From contig OY759224.1 in the NCBI GenBank assembly GCA_963662175.1, positions 9,226,550 to 9,290,549 of the forward strand: 64,000 nucleotides of DNA, read 5' to 3'. The notes beneath the pieces were generated by a model, which had not been told where the DNA came from, searched no databases, and saw nothing but the letters and a program-made list of their open reading frames with translations. Source of the DNA: Aradus depressus. Taxonomy: Eukaryota > Arthropoda > Insecta > Hemiptera > Aradidae. The position numbers and the translations under genes were made by a program. Positions 43,201 to 57,273 of the stretch are shown one piece after another (positions within the stretch are counted from its first letter, which is position 1; every line of letters begins with the position of its first letter).

Positions 43201-46200
43201 TACTTATTGTACAAGACTGGATGACTAGACTATTGAGGATACTTAGGTACTTACTACTACTTATTGTACAAGACTGGATGACTAGACTATTGAGGATACT
43301 TAGGTACTTACTACTACTTATTGTACAAGACTGGATGACTAGACTATTGAGGATACTTAGGTACTTACTACTACTTATTGTACAAGACTGGATGACTAGA
43401 CTATTGAGGATACTTAGGTACTTACTACTACTTATTGTACAAGACTGGATGACTAGACTATTGAGGATACTTAGGTACTTACTACTACTTATTGTACAAG
43501 ACTGGATGACTAGACTATTGAGGATACTTAGGTACTTACTACTGCTTATTGTACAAGACTGGATGACTAGACTATTGAGGATACTTAGGTACTTACTACT
43601 GCTTATTGTACAAGACTGGATGACTAGACTATTGAGGATACTTAGGTACTTACTACTGCTTATTGTACAAGACTGGATGACTAGACTATTGAGGATACTT
43701 AGGTACTTACTACTGCTTATTGTACAAGACTGGATGACTAGACTATTGAGGATACTTAGGTACTTACTACTACTTATTGTACAAGACTGGATGACTAGAC
43801 TATTGAGGATACTTAGGTACTTACTACTGCTTATTGTACAAGACTGGATGACTAGACTATTGAGGATACTTAGGTACTTACTACTGCTTATTGTACAAGA
43901 CTGGATGACTAGACTATTGAGGATACTTAGGTACTTACTACTGCTTATTGTACAAGACTGGATGACTAGACTATTGAGGATACTTAGGTACTTACTACTA
44001 CTTATTGTACAAGACTGGATGACTAGACTATTGAGGATACTTAGGTACTTACTACTACTTATTGTACAAGACTGGATGACTAGACTATTGAGGATACTTA
44101 GGTACTTACTACTACTTATTGTACAAGACTGGATGACTAGACTATTGAGGATACTTAGGTACTTACTACTACTTATTGTACAAGACTGGATGACTAGACT
44201 ATTGAGGATACTTAGGTACTTACTACTACTTATTGTACAAGACTGGATGACTAGACTATTGAGGATACTTAGGTACTTACTACTACTTATTGTACAAGAC
44301 TGGATGACTAGACTATTGAGGATACTTAGGTACTTACTACTACTTATTGTACAAGACTGGATGACTAGACTATTGAGGATACTTAGGTACTTACTACTAC
44401 TTATTGTACAAGACTGGATGACTAGACTATTGAGGATACTTAGGTACTTACTACTACTTATTGTACAAGACTGGATGACTAGACTATTGAGGATACTTAG
44501 GTACTTACTACTACTTATTGTACAAGACTGGATGACTAGACTATTGAGGATACTTAGGTACTTACTACTACTTATTGTACAAGACTGGATGACTAGACTA
44601 TTGAGGATACTTAGGTACTTACTACTACTTATTGTACAAGACTGGATGACTAGACTATTGAGGATACTTAGGTACTTACTACTGACTTATTGTACAAGAC
44701 TGGATGACTAGACTATTGAGGATACTTAGGTACTTACTACTACTTATTGTACAAGACTGGATGACTAGACTATTGAGGATACTTAGGTACTTACTACTAC
44801 TTATTGTACAAGACTGGATGACTAGACTATTGAGGATACTTAGGTACTTACTACTGCTTATTGTACAAGACTGGATGACTAGACTATTGAGGATACTTAG
44901 GTACTTACTACTACTTATTGTACAAGACTGGATGACTAGACTATTGAGGATACTTAGGTACTTACTACTACTTATTGTACAAGACTGGATGACTAGACTA
45001 TTGAGGATACTTAGGTACTTACTACTACTTATTGTACAAGACTGGATGACTAGACTATTGAGGATACTTAGGTACTTACTACTACTTATTGTACAAGACT
45101 GGATGACTAGACTATTGAGGATACTTAGGTACTTACTACTACTTATTGTACAAGACTGGATGACTAGACTATTGAGGATACTTAGGTACTTACTACTACT
45201 TATTGTACAAGACTGGATGACTAGACTATTGAGGATACTTAGGTACTTACTACTACTTATTGTACAAGACTGGATGACTAGACTATTGAGGATACTTAGG
45301 TACTTACTACTACTTATTGTACAAGACTGGATGACTAGACTATTGAGGATACTTAGGTACTTACTACTACTTATTGTACAAGACTGGATGACTAGACTAT
45401 TGAGGATACTTAGGTACTTACTACTACTTATTGTACAAGACTGGATGACTAGACTATTGAGGATACTTAGGTACTTACTACTACTTATTGTACAAGACTG
45501 GATGACTAGACTATTGAGGATACTTAGGTACTTACTACTACTTATTGTACAAGACTGGATGACTAGACTATTGAGGATACTTAGGTACTTACTACTGCTT
45601 ATTGTACAAGACTGGATGACTAGACTATTGAGGATACTTAGGTACTTACTACTACTTATTGTACAAGACTGGATGACTAGACTATTGAGGATACTTAGGT
45701 ACTTACTACTACTTATTGTACAAGACTGGATGACTAGACTATTGAGGATACTTAGGTACTTACTACTGCTTATTGTACAAGACTGGATGACTAGACTATT
45801 GAGGATACTTAGGTACTACTACTACTTATTGTACAAGACTGGATGACTAGACTATTGAGGATACTTAGGTACTTACTACTGCTTATTGTACAAGACTGGA
45901 TGACTAGACTATTGAGGATACTTAGGTACTTACTACTGCTTATTGTACAAGACTGGATGACTAGACTATTGAGGATACTTAGGTACTTACTACTACTTAT
46001 TGTACAAGACTGGATGACTAGACTATTGAGGATACTTAGGTACTTACTACTGCTTATTGTACAAGACTGGATGACTAGACTATTGAGGATACTTAGGTAC
46101 TTACTACTACTTATTGTACAAGACTGGATGACTAGACTATTGAGGATACTTAGGTACTTACTACTACTTATTGTACAAGACTGGATGACTAGACTATTGA

Positions 46201-49200
46201 GGATACTTAGGTACTTACTACTGCTTATTGTACAAGACTGGATGACTAGACTATTGAGGATACTTAGGTACTTACTACTACTTATTGTACAAGACTGGAT
46301 GACTAGACTATTGAGGATACTTAGGTACTTACTACTGCTTATTGTACAAGACTGGATGACTAGACTATTGAGGATACTTAGGTACTTACTACTGCTTATT
46401 GTACAAGACTGGATGACTAGACTATTGAGGATACTTAGGTACTTACTACTACTTATTGTACAAGACTGGATGACTAGACTATTGAGGATACTTAGGTACT
46501 TACTACTGCTTATTGTACAAGACTGGATGACTAGACTATTGAGGATACTTAGGTACTTACTACTACTTATTGTACAAGACTGGATGACTAGACTATTGAG
46601 GATACTTAGGTACTTACTACTACTTATTGTACAAGACTGGATGACTAGACTATTGAGGATACTTAGGTACTTACTACTACTTATTGTACAAGACTGGATG
46701 ACTAGACTATTGAGGATACTTAGGTACTTACTACTACTTATTGTACAAGACTGGATGACTAGACTATTGAGGATACTTAGGTACTTACTACTACTTATTG
46801 TACAAGACTGGATGACTAGACTATTGAGGATACTTAGGTACTTACTACTACTTATTGTACAAGACTGGATGACTAGACTATTGAGGATACTTAGGTACTT
46901 ACTACTACTTATTGTACAAGACTGGATGACTAGACTATTGAGGATACTTAGGTACTTACTACTACTTATTGTACAAGACTGGATGACTAGACTATTGAGG
47001 ATACTTAGGTACTTACTACTACTTATTGTACAAGACTGGATGACTAGACTATTGAGGATACTTAGGTACTTACTACTACTTATTGTACAAGACTGGATGA
47101 CTAGACTATTGAGGATACTTAGGTACTTACTACTACTTATTGTACAAGACTGGATGACTAGACTATTGAGGATACTTAGGTACTTACTACTACTTATTGT
47201 ACAAGACTGGATGACTAGACTATTGAGGATACTTAGGTACTTACTACTACTTATTGTACAAGACTGGATGACTAGACTATTGAGGATACTTAGGTACTTA
47301 CTACTACTTATTGTACAAGACTGGATGACTAGACTATTGAGGATACTTAGGTACTTACTACTACTTATTGTACAAGACTGGATGACTAGACTATTGAGGA
47401 TACTTAGGTACTTACTACTACTTATTGTACAAGACTGGATGACTAGACTATTGAGGATACTTAGGTACTTACTACTACTTATTGTACAAGACTGGATGAC
47501 TAGACTATTGAGGATACTTAGGTACTTACTACTACTTATTGTACAAGACTGGATGACTAGACTATTGAGGATACTTAGGTACTTACTACTACTTATTGTA
47601 CAAGACTGGATGACTAGACTATTGAGGATACTTAGGTACTTACTACTACTTATTGTACAAGACTGGATGACTAGACTATTGAGGATACTTAGGTACTTAC
47701 TACTACTTATTGTACAAGACTGGATGACTAGACTATTGAGGATACTTAGGTACTTACTACTACTTATTGTACAAGACTGGATGACTAGACTATTGAGGAT
47801 ACTTAGGTACTTACTACTGCTTATTGTACAAGACTGGATGACTAGACTATTGAGGATACTTAGGTACTTACTACTACTTATTGTACAAGACTGGATGACT
47901 AGACTATTGAGGATACTTAGGTACTTACTACTACTTATTGTACAAGACTGGATGACTAGACTATTGAGGATACTTAGGTACTTACTACTAGCTTATTGTA
48001 CAAGACTGGATGACTAGACTATTGAGGATACTTAGGTACTTACTACTACTTATTGTACAAGACTGGATGACTAGACTATTGAGGATACTTAGGTACTTAC
48101 TACTACTTATTGTACAAGACTGGATGACTAGACTATTGAGGATACTTAGGTACTTACTACTGCTTATTGTACAAGACTGGATGACTAGACTATTGAGGAT
48201 ACTTAGGTACTTACTACTACTTATTGTACAAGACTGGATGACTAGACTATTGAGGATACTTAGGTACTTACTACTGCTTATTGTACAAGACTGGATGACT
48301 AGACTATTGAGGATACTTAGGTACTTACTACTACTTATTGTACAAGACTGGATGACTAGACTATTGAGGATACTTAGGTACTTACTACTGCTTATTGTAC
48401 AAGACTGGATGACTAGACTATTGAGGATACTTAGGTACTTACTACTAGCTTATTGTACAAGACTGGATGACTAGACTATTGAGGATACTTAGGTACTTAC
48501 TACTGCTTATTGTACAAGACTGGATGACTAGACTATTGAGGATACTTAGGTACTTACTACTGCTTATTGTACAAGACTGGATGACTAGACTATTGAGGAT
48601 ACTTAGGTACTTACTACTGCTTATTGTACAAGACTGGATGACTAGACTATTGAGGATACTTAGGTACTTACTACTGCTTATTGTACAAGACTGGATGACT
48701 AGACTATTGAGGATACTTAGGTACTTACTACTGCTTATTGTACAAGACTGGATGACTAGACTATTGAGGATACTTAGGTACTTACTACTGCTTATTGTAC
48801 AAGACTGGATGACTAGACTATTGAGGATACTTAGGTACTTACTACTGCTTATTGTACAAGACTGGATGACTAGACTATTGAGGATACTTAGGTACTTACT
48901 ACTGCTTATTGTACAAGACTGGATGACTAGACTATTGAGGATACTTAGGTACTTACTACTGCTTATTGTACAAGACTGGATGACTAGACTATTGAGGATA
49001 CTTAGGTACTTACTACTGCTTATTGTACAAGACTGGATGACTAGACTATTGAGGATACTTAGGTACTTACTACTGCTTATTGTACAAGACTGGATGACTA
49101 GACTATTGAGGATACTTAGGTACTTACTACTGCTTATTGTACAAGACTGGATGACTAGACTATTGAGGATACTTAGGTACTTACTACTGCTTATTGTACA

Positions 49201-52200
49201 AGACTGGATGACTAGACTATTGAGGATACTTAGGTACTTACTACTGCTTATTGTACAAGACTGGATGACTAGACTATTGAGGATACTTAGGTACTTACTA
49301 CTGCTTATTGTACAAGACTGGATGACTAGACTATTGAGGATACTTAGGTACTTACTACTGCTTATTGTACAAGACTGGATGACTAGACTATTGAGGATAC
49401 TTAGGTACTTACTACTACTTATTGTACAAGACTGGATGACTAGACTATTGAGGATACTTAGGTACTTACTACTGCTTATTGTACAAGACTGGATGACTAG
49501 ACTATTGAGGATACTTAGGTACTTACTACTACTTATTGTACAAGACTGGATGACTAGACTATTGAGGATACTTAGGTACTTACTACTACTTATTGTACAA
49601 GACTGGATGACTAGACTATTGAGGATACTTAGGTACTTACTACTGCTTATTGTACAAGACTGGATGACTAGACTATTGAGGATACTTAGGTACTTACTAC
49701 TACTTATTGTACAAGACTGGATGACTAGACTATTGAGGATACTTAGGTACTTACTACTACTTATTGTACAAGACTGGATGACTAGACTATTGAGGATACT
49801 TAGGTACTTACTACTGCTTATTGTACAAGACTGGATGACTAGACTATTGAGGATACTTAGGTACTTACTACTACTTATTGTACAAGACTGGATGACTAGA
49901 CTATTGAGGATACTTAGGTACTTACTACTGACTTATTGTACAAGACTGGATGACTAGACTATTGAGGATACTTAGGTACTTACTACTACTTATTGTACAA
50001 GACTGGATGACTAGACTATTGAGGATACTTAGGTACTTACTACTACTTATTGTACAAGACTGGATGACTAGACTATTGAGGATACTTAGGTACTTACTAC
50101 TACTTATTGTACAAGACTGGATGACTAGACTATTGAGGATACTTAGGTACTTACTACTACTTATTGTACAAGACTGGATGACTAGACTATTGAGGATACT
50201 TAGGTACTTACTACTACTTATTGTACAAGACTGGATGACTAGACTATTGAGGATACTTAGGTACTTACTACTACTTATTGTACAAGACTGGATGACTAGA
50301 CTATTGAGGATACTTAGGTACTTACTACTACTTATTGTACAAGACTGGATGACTAGACTATTGAGGATACTTAGGTACTTACTACTGCTTATTGTACAAG
50401 ACTGGATGACTAGACTATTGAGGATACTTAGGTACTTACTACTACTTATTGTACAAGACTGGATGACTAGACTATTGAGGATACTTAGGTACTTACTACT
50501 ACTTATTGTACAAGACTGGATGACTAGACTATTGAGGATACTTAGGTACTTACTACTGCTTATTGTACAAGACTGGATGACTAGACTATTGAGGATACTT
50601 AGGTACTTACTACTACTTATTGTACAAGACTGGATGACTAGACTATTGAGGATACTTAGGTACTTACTACTACTTATTGTACAAGACTGGATGACTAGAC
50701 TATTGAGGATACTTAGGTACTTACTACTGCTTATTGTACAAGACTGGATGACTAGACTATTGAGGATACTTAGGTACTTACTACTGCTTATTGTACAAGA
50801 CTGGATGACTAGACTATTGAGGATACTTAGGTACTTACTACTGCTTATTGTACAAGACTGGATGACTAGACTATTGAGGATACTTAGGTACTTACTACTA
50901 CTTATTGTACAAGACTGGATGACTAGACTATTGAGGATACTTAGGTACTTACTACTACTTATTGTACAAGACTGGATGACTAGACTATTGAGGATACTTA
51001 GGTACTTACTACTGCTTATTGTACAAGACTGGATGACTAGACTATTGAGGATACTTAGGTACTTACTACTGCTTATTGTACAAGACTGGATGACTAGACT
51101 ATTGAGGATACTTAGGTACTTACTACTGCTTATTGTACAAGACTGGATGACTAGACTATTGAGGATACTTAGGTACTTACTACTACTTATTGTACAAGAC
51201 TGGATGACTAGACTATTGAGGATACTTAGGTACTTACTACTGCTTATTGTACAAGACTGGATGACTAGACTATTGAGGATACTTAGGTACTTACTACTGC
51301 TTATTGTACAAGACTGGATGACTAGACTATTGAGGATACTTAGGTACTTACTACTACTTATTGTACAAGACTGGATGACTAGACTATTGAGGATACTTAG
51401 GTACTTACTACTACTTATTGTACAAGACTGGATGACTAGACTATTGAGGATACTTAGGTACTTACTACTGCTTATTGTACAAGACTGGATGACTAGACTA
51501 TTGAGGATACTTAGGTACTTACTACTACTTATTGTACAAGACTGGATGACTAGACTATTGAGGATACTTAGGTACTTACTACTGCTTATTGTACAAGACT
51601 GGATGACTAGACTATTGAGGATACTTAGGTACTTACTACTGCTTATTGTACAAGACTGGATGACTAGACTATTGAGGATACTTAGGTACTTACTACTACT
51701 TATTGTATAAGACTGGATGACTAGACTATTGAGGATACTTAGGTACTTACTACTGCTTATTGTACAAGACTGGATGACTAGACTATTGAGGATACTTAGG
51801 TACTTACTACTACTTATTGTACAAGACTGGATGACTAGACTATTGAGGATACTTAGGTACTTACTACTACTTATTGTACAAGACTGGATGACTAGACTAT
51901 TGAGGATACTTAGGTACTTACTACTACTTATTGTACAAGACTGGATGACTAGACTATTGAGGATACTTAGGTACTTACTACTACTTATTGTACAAGACTG
52001 GATGACTAGACTATTGAGGATACTTAGGTACTTACTACTGCTTATTGTACAAGACTGGATGACTAGACTATTGAGGATACTTAGGTACTTACTACTGCTT
52101 ATTGTACAAGACTGGATGACTAGACTATTGAGGATACTTAGGTACTTACTACTGCTTATTGTACAAGACTGGATGACTAGACTATTGAGGATACTTAGGT

Positions 52201-53439
52201 ACTTACTACTGCTTATTGTACAAGACTGGATGACTAGACTATTGAGGATACTTAGGTACTTACTACTACTTATTGTACAAGACTGGATGACTAGACTATT
52301 GAGGATACTTAGGTACTTACTACTGCTTATTGTACAAGACTGGATGACTAGACTATTGAGGATACTTAGGTACTTACTACTGCTTATTGTACAAGACTGG
52401 ATGACTAGACTATTGAGGATACTTAGGTACTTACTACTACTTATTGTACAAGACTGGATGACTAGACTATTGAGGATACTTAGGTACTTACTACTACTTA
52501 TTGTACAAGACTGGATGACTAGACTATTGAGGATACTTAGGTACTTACTACTGCTTATTGTACAAGACTGGATGACTAGACTATTGAGGATACTTAGGTA
52601 CTTACTACTACTTATTGTACAAGACTGGATGACTAGACTATTGAGGATACTTAGGTACTTACTACTGCTTATTGTACAAGACTGGATGACTAGACTATTG
52701 AGGATACTTAGGTACTTACTACTGCTTATTGTACAAGACTGGATGACTAGACTATTGAGGATACTTAGGTACTTACTACTACTTATTGTATAAGACTGGA
52801 TGACTAGACTATTGAGGATACTTAGGTACTTACTACTGCTTATTGTACAAGACTGGATGACTAGACTATTGAGGATACTTAGGTACTTACTACTACTTAT
52901 TGTACAAGACTGGATGACTAGACTATTGAGGATACTTAGGTACTTACTACTACTTATTGTACAAGACTGGATGACTAGACTATTGAGGATACTTAGGTAC
53001 TTACTACTACTTATTGTACAAGACTGGATGACTAGACTATTGAGGATACTTAGGTACTTACTACTACTTATTGTACAAGACTGGATGACTAGACTATTGA
53101 GGATACTTAGGTACTTACTACTGCTTATTGTACAAGACTGGATGACTAGACTATTGAGGATACTTAGGTACTTACTACTGCTTATTGTACAAGACTGGAT
53201 GACTAGACTATTGAGGATACTTAGGTACTTACTACTACTTATTGTACAAGACTGGATGACTAGACTATTGAGGATACTTAGGTACTTACTACTACTTATT
53301 GTACAAGACTGGATGACTAGACTATTGAGGATACTTAGGTACTTACTACTACTTATTGTACAAGACTGGATGACTAGACTATTGAGGATACTTAGGTACT
53401 TACTACTGCTTATTGTATAAGACTGGATGACTAGACTAT
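40269..53439 (+). repeat. 57-bp satellite array, about 231 copies
   Basis: Unit: TTGAGGATACTTAGG, TACTTACTACTRCTTATTG, TACAAGACTGGATGACTAGA, CTA. It is head-to-tail throughout, with no other insertion. Copies are almost identical. One site (R) is G or A in runs and mixtures along the array. A C-to-T change turning TACAAG into TATAAG occurs only at about 51,708, 52,791 and 53,418. Indels: single extra bases at 44,683, 47,990, 48,447 and 49,930 and a one-base loss near 45,815. The unit is 19 codons, and one plus-strand frame (LLRILRYLLLLIVQDWMTR) is stop-free. That makes very long open frames which I regard as non-coding. Each unit has an 8-bp palindrome TTGTACAA. Confidence 0.97.
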
Positions 53440-53730
53440 GAACATTTTAATTGTTGATTTAAAGCGTTCATTATTTTGTTATAACATACTAATATTTTGT
53501 GTATGGTACCTGATTGTTAATTATTAAGTTAGACACAAATAGCAAAAATGCATTCGGACGAAATACAAAAGTTAAATATAAATTTCTTCTACCCAACAAA
53601 TTTTCAAAATGTTTCACTTATTTAGTATCAGGCAACATTTATAATCCGTTGACTAACTAAGTTGCAGTTTACAGTTAAGTAAAATTTTTTTTAAGACCAA
53701 CTGAAAGGTCAAAATTAACTAAAATGTTTA
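53440..53730. other. No gene recognised; right flank of satellite
   Basis: AT-rich single-copy-looking sequence after the array ends abruptly at GACTAGACTATG. Confidence 0.5.
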
Positions 53731-53917
53731 TATTCACCTAGGGTATTTAATGAGTACCTGACATCGTACAAGCTCATCGTTTAACGTCCCATTCGAAGGA
53801 CGGCCCTACCGGCCTTACCTCCCAGATAAAATAAGCTAAGGGCCTCGGCCGGGTTTCGAACTCGCGATCTTGAGCTCAGTAGCAAGCACGCATACTACTA
53901 AGCTACCGGCGCCCTCT
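53731..53917 (-). repeat. S1 SINE, 5' half
   Basis: The minus-strand copy has head and proximal body (GAGGGCGCCGGTAGCTTAGT, GGTTCGAAACCC). It ends near the CACCTAGGGTA point and lacks the distal body. Confidence 0.8.
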
Positions 53918-54106
53918 ACATATTATTTGGTTAACAAAATGATTATTTAACGATAAAAGTTACAACTAAATGATTTTACAAACATAGCCTTATAAATTAA
54001 AGCTCATCCATTTCATTTCCGTAATATGTCGTTAAAAGAAAAAAAAAAAAAAAAAAAAAGCACAAATTGGATGATAAGGTTCTCAGCTTGGAGTGTTTAG
54101 GTGTCT

Positions 54107-54370
54107 CACAGGTTGCAAAATAAAAGTGTAGTCTGATCTCTCACAGATTTTGTTATATTATGCCGGCTTTCGAGGTTGACCTCATCATCAGGCAAGACCT
54201 AAGGATGGGTCCTTTAGTAATAAAGAAAGTGAAGAATGAATAATTTTTCTTATTTAGTAAAAATGTTTTTTTTGTAGACTGCTTCATGATGAGGGCCACC
54301 TCAAAAGCCGGCTAGTATGAAATAATAAAGTCTGTTAGATTTCTGCTACATTTTTATTTTGCAACCTGTG
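54107..54370. mobile_element. 264-bp element with 19-bp inverted ends
   Basis: CACAGGTTGCAAAATAAAA at the left is inverted as TTTTATTTTGCAACCTGTG at the right. GCCGGCTTT and AAAGCCGGC are also inverted inside. On the minus strand 54,191-54,167 reads CTGATGA, stem GAGG/CCTC, GAAAG. Noncoding and of unknown class. Confidence 0.65.
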
Positions 54371-54994
54371 AAATAATCACTTCTCGCTACAAAAAAAGCT
54401 ATTTTGTTAAGGTGTCCGAACACGATTATGTCTCCTCAATGTCTTTTACCATCCAGAGATATAATACTGAAGAATTATTAACAACTTTAATTAGAGCTTA
54501 AAAAAAAAAAAACTGATATACTCCGAGTTGGCTATTAGGACCGATACATAATTTGTGTAGATATATGGATATATAATTTTGTATTGAGGTGATGGGGGTG
54601 GGGGTGGATGGTGGGCGGGGAGGTGGAGGGGAGGTCAGGGGCCAATGGGGCGAGGTCAGGGGTCGGCCACGCCTACTTCACCCCCACCGCCCCCATCCTT
54701 CTCTCAGCTCCCCGCCAAAATAACAACCCGGCAAATATGACTTTTGGAGAACCTTGGTGGTCTGATGGATAGTGTTTCTTCGTGTTCAACCAGATCGGTC
54801 TAGGATATTCTAGGGTCAATATTAGCTGTATTTCTATCACTCTTCGACAAATGACTCGGATGGAGTCCGGCTTCAACACAATAAAATAGGAGAAACTAGA
54901 TATTCGAAATGTACATGTGTTTTTCTACCATCTAAAGGCTGAGCATCATGGCCGATTATATCGAGAAGGAAAATAGATTTTATAGTTAATTATT
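54371..54994. other. No gene recognised; G-rich tract
   Basis: 54,590-54,665 is a G-rich tract of GGGGGTGGGGGTGGATGG type. The 68-codon minus frame at 54,673-54,879 has no domain. Confidence 0.45.
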
Positions 54995-55333
54995 TGACTC
55001 ATGCCCGGGCTTTAACTACCAGGTCATATCGCCTACTACCAGAGCGCTCTTTCGTCACTCTGGAGAACATAAGGACATCCTGCGAAATAAGCCCAACTCA
55101 ACTGTGGGAGTCCTAAATTTTGCCTACCCTAAATTTTTATTCACCTGGGGCAGGAGTCTTTGACGAGTATCTGACATCGTACAGGCTCGGGACCATCGCT
55201 AAACGTCCCATCCGGACGGCTTACTTTAGTTCGTTTTAATTCCCAGATAAAATAAACTAAGGGCCTCGGTCGGGTTTCCACGATCTTGAGCTCAAAAGGC
55301 AAGCACGCATACCACTTAGCTACCGGCGCCCTC
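54995..55333 (-). repeat. S1 SINE, full length, diverged
   Basis: A complete minus-strand copy with small insertions (ATAAGGACATCCTGCGAAAT near 55,070) and a deletion in the B-box (GTTTCCACGATC). The tail after GACTCAT is lost. Confidence 0.82.
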
Positions 55334-55620
55334 TTATATATTTTTACTTTCTTATACCTATAGTTTAAGGAAGTATTATAATCGTGCGAAAATCCGAGAT
55401 CGAGGTTTCAAGTGATTTTCACGTTTCAAGGTCCCATGAATTGACCATTTTCCCGATGATGTCGGCGTCTGATTGAAAAATTGTGAGCTCTCTACCACAA
55501 AAAAGATTGTAACCATGAACTTGAAATTTGGAATGAAAAGGTCACATGTTCTAATTTAGGTCTAATTAGATTTTGGCCGAAATCGAAAGAAAGTTGACAC
55601 CACTTTCCCTTGGGACCTAA

Positions 55621-55742
55621 CTACATTTTACAATATATACCTAATGCTTATGACCTAATCAGAAATTTTTTCAAATAATAGTTGCAGAGAATACTAAAAT
55701 ACATAATTCATATGAAATATGATTTTTTACCGTCCGGTCTCC
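55621..55742 (+). repeat. Dispersed repeat, copy 2 of 2
   Basis: Partner of 9,531-9,655; see that entry for the shared blocks. Confidence 0.6.
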
Positions 55743-56650
55743 GAAAACCACCACTCTCCTCGAAGGCGTCTGACTCTCAAGTGAACCTTAGTCCACCCTC
55801 TGCGAAGGTGCTTGACTATGTGATCCCTAGGTGGGTTCGTCTCCATCTCTCCAGTCATTCTTCCACCGGCACTTTCCTTTACACTGATTGGCTGCCCTAT
55901 ATTTCCGTCTGCATTGTTATTTTCACTATCATTTTAAAACAATTAATGTCCATATTTTTGGATATTACAAGCAACATGAAATGTCATATGATGATTGATG
56001 ATGTCTCTCTCGTGTAAGACATCGTCAATTGATTTTGGTGGGAGAGCGAAAACATAATTGATACATTCGTACTGAAGAAGTTTTTCGTGCCAACGAATTT
56101 TTAGTTTTAACCTGTGAATTACATTTCGTCATGCTCACCAAGTGTTTGGGCTTACAAAATTAACTTTCATTGTTTTACCAGAATTTCCCAGGAAAGGATC
56201 CTAGATGTCAGTTGTAAATTCTCCAGGGAAAATCTGCTGAAGTTAGTGTTGACTGTCAACTTCACTAATTAAGAGACTCAGTGAGTAAATCGTGTTTAAT
56301 CACATTATTTTCGGTGTAGGATGAAGAGGGGAAAGTAGGGGTTGGAGTCCTCTTCTTATTGGCTGTACAAATAAAAAGATGGCGTTAATTAAAAGGGACC
56401 CACGTGATCCGTTTGGAGAGGCAGGCAGGGAAAGTGGGGTGAGATTACAAGAGTAATGAGTGTGCCGCTCTGCTTGCCGCTGCCGCTGTCGTTGCCGCTC
56501 TGACTGAGAAGGGTAAATGATTAAAGCAGAACATTGCCCTTGAAAGGATGTTTGTCTTGTACTGTAATTAAGAAGAGTCCGACCTACCCAATCCGACAGA
56601 CATTATAACATAGTCACTTCTCCAGCCTGGATCCTACCTAATAAAGAATC
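55743..56650. other. No gene recognised
   Basis: Contains an F1 end-like piece (GGTGGGAGAGCGAAAACATA with ATTGATACATTCG) at about 56,037-56,075, and a short GCCGCT-rich stretch at 56,463-56,503. A 111-codon plus frame (55,682-56,017) has no domain. Confidence 0.4.
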
Positions 56651-56652
56651 TA

Positions 56653-57273
56653 CAGTAGAACCTCTTTAAGTCGAACCTCGATAAGTCGAAAACCTCCAAA
56701 ACTCAAAAAAAGTTTTGTTCCTTTCCCTTCAAGCCCCAAAACCTCCATTACTCGAAATCTCAACCCTCTATTAGTCGAAATAATCAGTGAGTCCCTACAA
56801 GCCATTTTGGTACATATTTTCCCTCTATAACTCGAAAAAATAAATTGGACCTCTGTATCTCGAACATAGCAATGAATCGAAGAAAAATAAGTTACCAACT
56901 TTAAGAATTTGCCGACAATGTACACCATTGTTTCTTAGAAAACAATTTAGGAGTATACAATAAATAGGATTACCAATTATCTAAAGCAAAAATAAATTAC
57001 TGACTTTTTTTAATACCTACATATACTACGTATTTTTTATTTTAAGGATGTTTTGAAATAATGTTGATTTATAATAAATATAAATATGTTTGTTACCTCT
57101 GTAACTTGAATTTTTATTTATTTCACCTCTCTAACTCAAAATTAGTTAGAATGAATCTTAACCTCTACAAGTCGAATCAAAATCCGCCTGTCGAAATCCT
57201 CCATAAGTCGAAAACTCTATAACTCGATTTTTTTGGCGTCTCCCTTGATATTCGACTTATAGAGGTTCTACTG
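56653..57273. mobile_element. Tigger-type MITE, copy 2
   Basis: Same element as 35,463-36,135, with TA at 56,651-56,652 and 57,274-57,275 and well preserved inverted ends (CAGTAGAACCTCTATAAGTC at the right, inverted). It lacks about 50 bp present in copy 1 after GAACATAGCAATG. Confidence 0.88.

Noticed and set aside
40269..53439. Giant repeat-protein genes (1,480, 724, 586 codons and more) in the satellite
   Set aside because: They follow from a 57-bp unit with one stop-free frame. The starts are arbitrary, indels and TAA units break them at random, and there is no flanking gene structure.
40269..53439. CRISPR-like array
   Set aside because: There are no variable spacers; the whole 57 bp repeats, and the setting is eukaryotic.
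56463..56503. Coding exon with GCCGCT repeats
   Set aside because: It is short, with no open frame of useful length and no splice context that I can defend.
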